A DNA stretch of 64,000 nucleotides from Arthrobacter sp. Marseille-P9274 (GTDB taxonomy: Bacteria > Actinomycetota > Actinomycetes > Actinomycetales > Micrococcaceae): contig NZ_CAMPOV010000001.1 of assembly GCF_946892675.1 (NCBI RefSeq), positions 1,772,033 through 1,836,032 of the forward strand. Reading direction: 5' to 3'. Below, one piece after another: positions 63,190-64,000 of the stretch. Numbering within the stretch: the first letter of the stretch is position 1; every line of letters begins with the position of its first letter. The translations under genes and the position numbers were made by a program. The notes under the pieces are model-generated. The model did not search any database. It was not told where the DNA came from and worked only from the letters and a program-made list of their open reading frames with translations.

Positions 63190-64000
63190 ATGGACAGCGT
63201 CACGCAGATCGACCAGTGGCCGGTGGCGAATGCCTCCACCGCCCTCGTGGGCAGGGACGGCACGGTGCTGGACGCGCACGGCAACCAGCACCGGCCCTAC
63301 CGGCTGGCGTCCGTGACCAAGCTGCTCAGCGCGTACGCCGTGCTGGTCGCCATCGAGGAGGGCGCGCTCGAGCTGGACCAGCCGGCGGGTCCGGAGGGCT
63401 CGACCGTGCGCCACCTGCTGGCCCACTCCAGCGGCTACGACTTCGGCGACCGGACCGTCCGCTTCGCCCCGGGCACCCGCCGGCTCTATTCGAACGCGGG
63501 CTTCGACGTGCTCGGCGAGACGCTCGAGCGGGCCACCGGCATGCCGTTCGCCGACTACCTGGGCGAAGGAGTCCTTCAGCCACTGGGCATGGGCGCCACG
63601 GAACTCAACGGCTCACCCGCCGCCGGTGCAACGTCAACGGTGGGGGATCTGTCCATCTTCGCGGCCGAACTACAGCAGCCGAAGCTCCTGGACCCGGCGA
63701 CGCTGGCCGAGGCCACCACCGTCGTGTTCCCGGGGCTCGCGGGCGTCCTGCCCGGCTTCGGCCGCCAGCCGCACAACGACTGGGGGCTCGGCTTCGAGAT
63801 CCGCAACGCCAAGGATCCGCACTGGACCGGCTCAGCCAGCTCGCCGGCGACGTTCGGACACTTCGGCCAGTCCGGGACCTTCCTCTGGGTAGATCCGCAA
63901 GCCGGTGCTGCGTGCGTGGTGCTGACGGACCGGGATTTCGGACCGTGGGCCGCCGAGGCCTGGCCGACGTACACCGACGCGCTGCTCGCGGACCTCGCCA
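63190..64000 (+). CDS. Serine hydrolase, class C beta-lactamase fold (truncated by window end)
   Basis: 270 codons are visible and no stop is reached. Motifs are SVTK (about residues 41-44, nucleophile Ser), YSN (RRLYSNAGFD) and HFGQSG in place of KTG, with the lid HLLAHSSGYDFGD. This is the beta-lactamase/esterase (EstB-like) family. There is no signal peptide, so an esterase or amidase role inside the cell is more likely than beta-lactam resistance. It follows oleD by 11 bp with a GAGGAGG site, so it is co-transcribed with the ole genes. Confidence 0.9.
   Translation, partial: MDSVTQIDQWPVANASTALVGRDGTVLDAHGNQHRPYRLASVTKLLSAYAVLVAIEEGALELDQPAGPEGSTVRHLLAHSSGYDFGDRTVRFAPGTRRLYSNAGFDVLGETLERATGMPFADYLGEGVLQPLGMGATELNGSPAAGATSTVGDLSIFAAELQQPKLLDPATLAEATTVVFPGLAGVLPGFGRQPHNDWGLGFEIRNAKDPHWTGSASSPATFGHFGQSGTFLWVDPQAGAACVVLTDRDFGPWAAEAWPTYTDALLADLA

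Overview
The window is high-GC actinobacterial chromosome. The gene order aceE / PucR-type regulator / fabD-fabH-acpP-fabF, with ahpE and a DUF3052 gene divergent from aceE, and the order smc / ftsY / amtB-glnB / ffh / rpsP-khpA-rimM-trmD-rplS, are actinobacterial signatures. GTG and TTG starts, very strong GC hairpins and an oleA-oleBC-oleD cluster with fused oleB and oleC point to the Micrococcaceae (Arthrobacter or a relative). That family assignment is inference from gene content only.

Layout. 1-3600: the end of orn, tRNA-His, def, a long gapB-type GAPDH with a perfect CRP/GlxR-type operator upstream, and the RNase P RNA. 3600-10200: yaaA and an orphan Asp2-like hydrolase, converging on nif3 and a DUF164 protein, then msrA, cysK and cysE. 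10200-11690: an IS3-family element inserted in a terminator hairpin. 11700-16300: gnd, a penicillin-binding-like hydrolase, tRNA-Val, a sirtuin, ahpE and DUF3052. 16600-25200: aceE, the fatty-acid regulator and type II fatty-acid synthase genes, and DUF3145. 25400-35490 is one long minus-strand series, read from rpsP down to dprA and xerC, covering ribosome assembly, protein export, RNA and DNA maintenance and transformation proteins. 35670-39650 holds less conserved minus-strand genes. 39700-44700: ffh, zwf, glnB and amtB. 44850-50370 is an accessory segment: an MFS pump, an NTF2-like pseudogene, an esterase, a LigB-type dioxygenase and a second IS copy. 50370-58160: ftsY, small genes, a CYTH-CHAD protein, a glutamine amidotransferase and smc. 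58400-64000: the ole hydrocarbon operon and a truncated serine hydrolase.

The main observation concerns the two 1439-bp IS3-family copies (10229-11667 and 48846-50284). Removing each element and one copy of its target duplication restores a perfect intergenic stem-loop between convergent genes: a 19-bp stem with a 6-nt loop in one case, and a 16-bp stem with a 4-nt loop in the other. In the second case the 4-nt loop is itself the duplicated target. Both elements therefore sit at the loop of a bidirectional transcription terminator, which suggests hairpin-directed target choice like that reported for IS1397 on E. coli palindromic units. The left end of the IS also forms a stem-loop followed by T residues, placed so that it would hide the transposase ribosome-binding site. 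A base pair of this stem has changed on both sides between the copies.

Other points of note are a 34-bp tandem repeat that includes the dprA stop codon, a shared TTGAA-N2-TTCAA operator in front of two dioxygenase genes, several apparently leaderless genes, a DUF164 protein that has lost three of four zinc-ribbon cysteines, and an amtB-glnB pair without its usual glnD.
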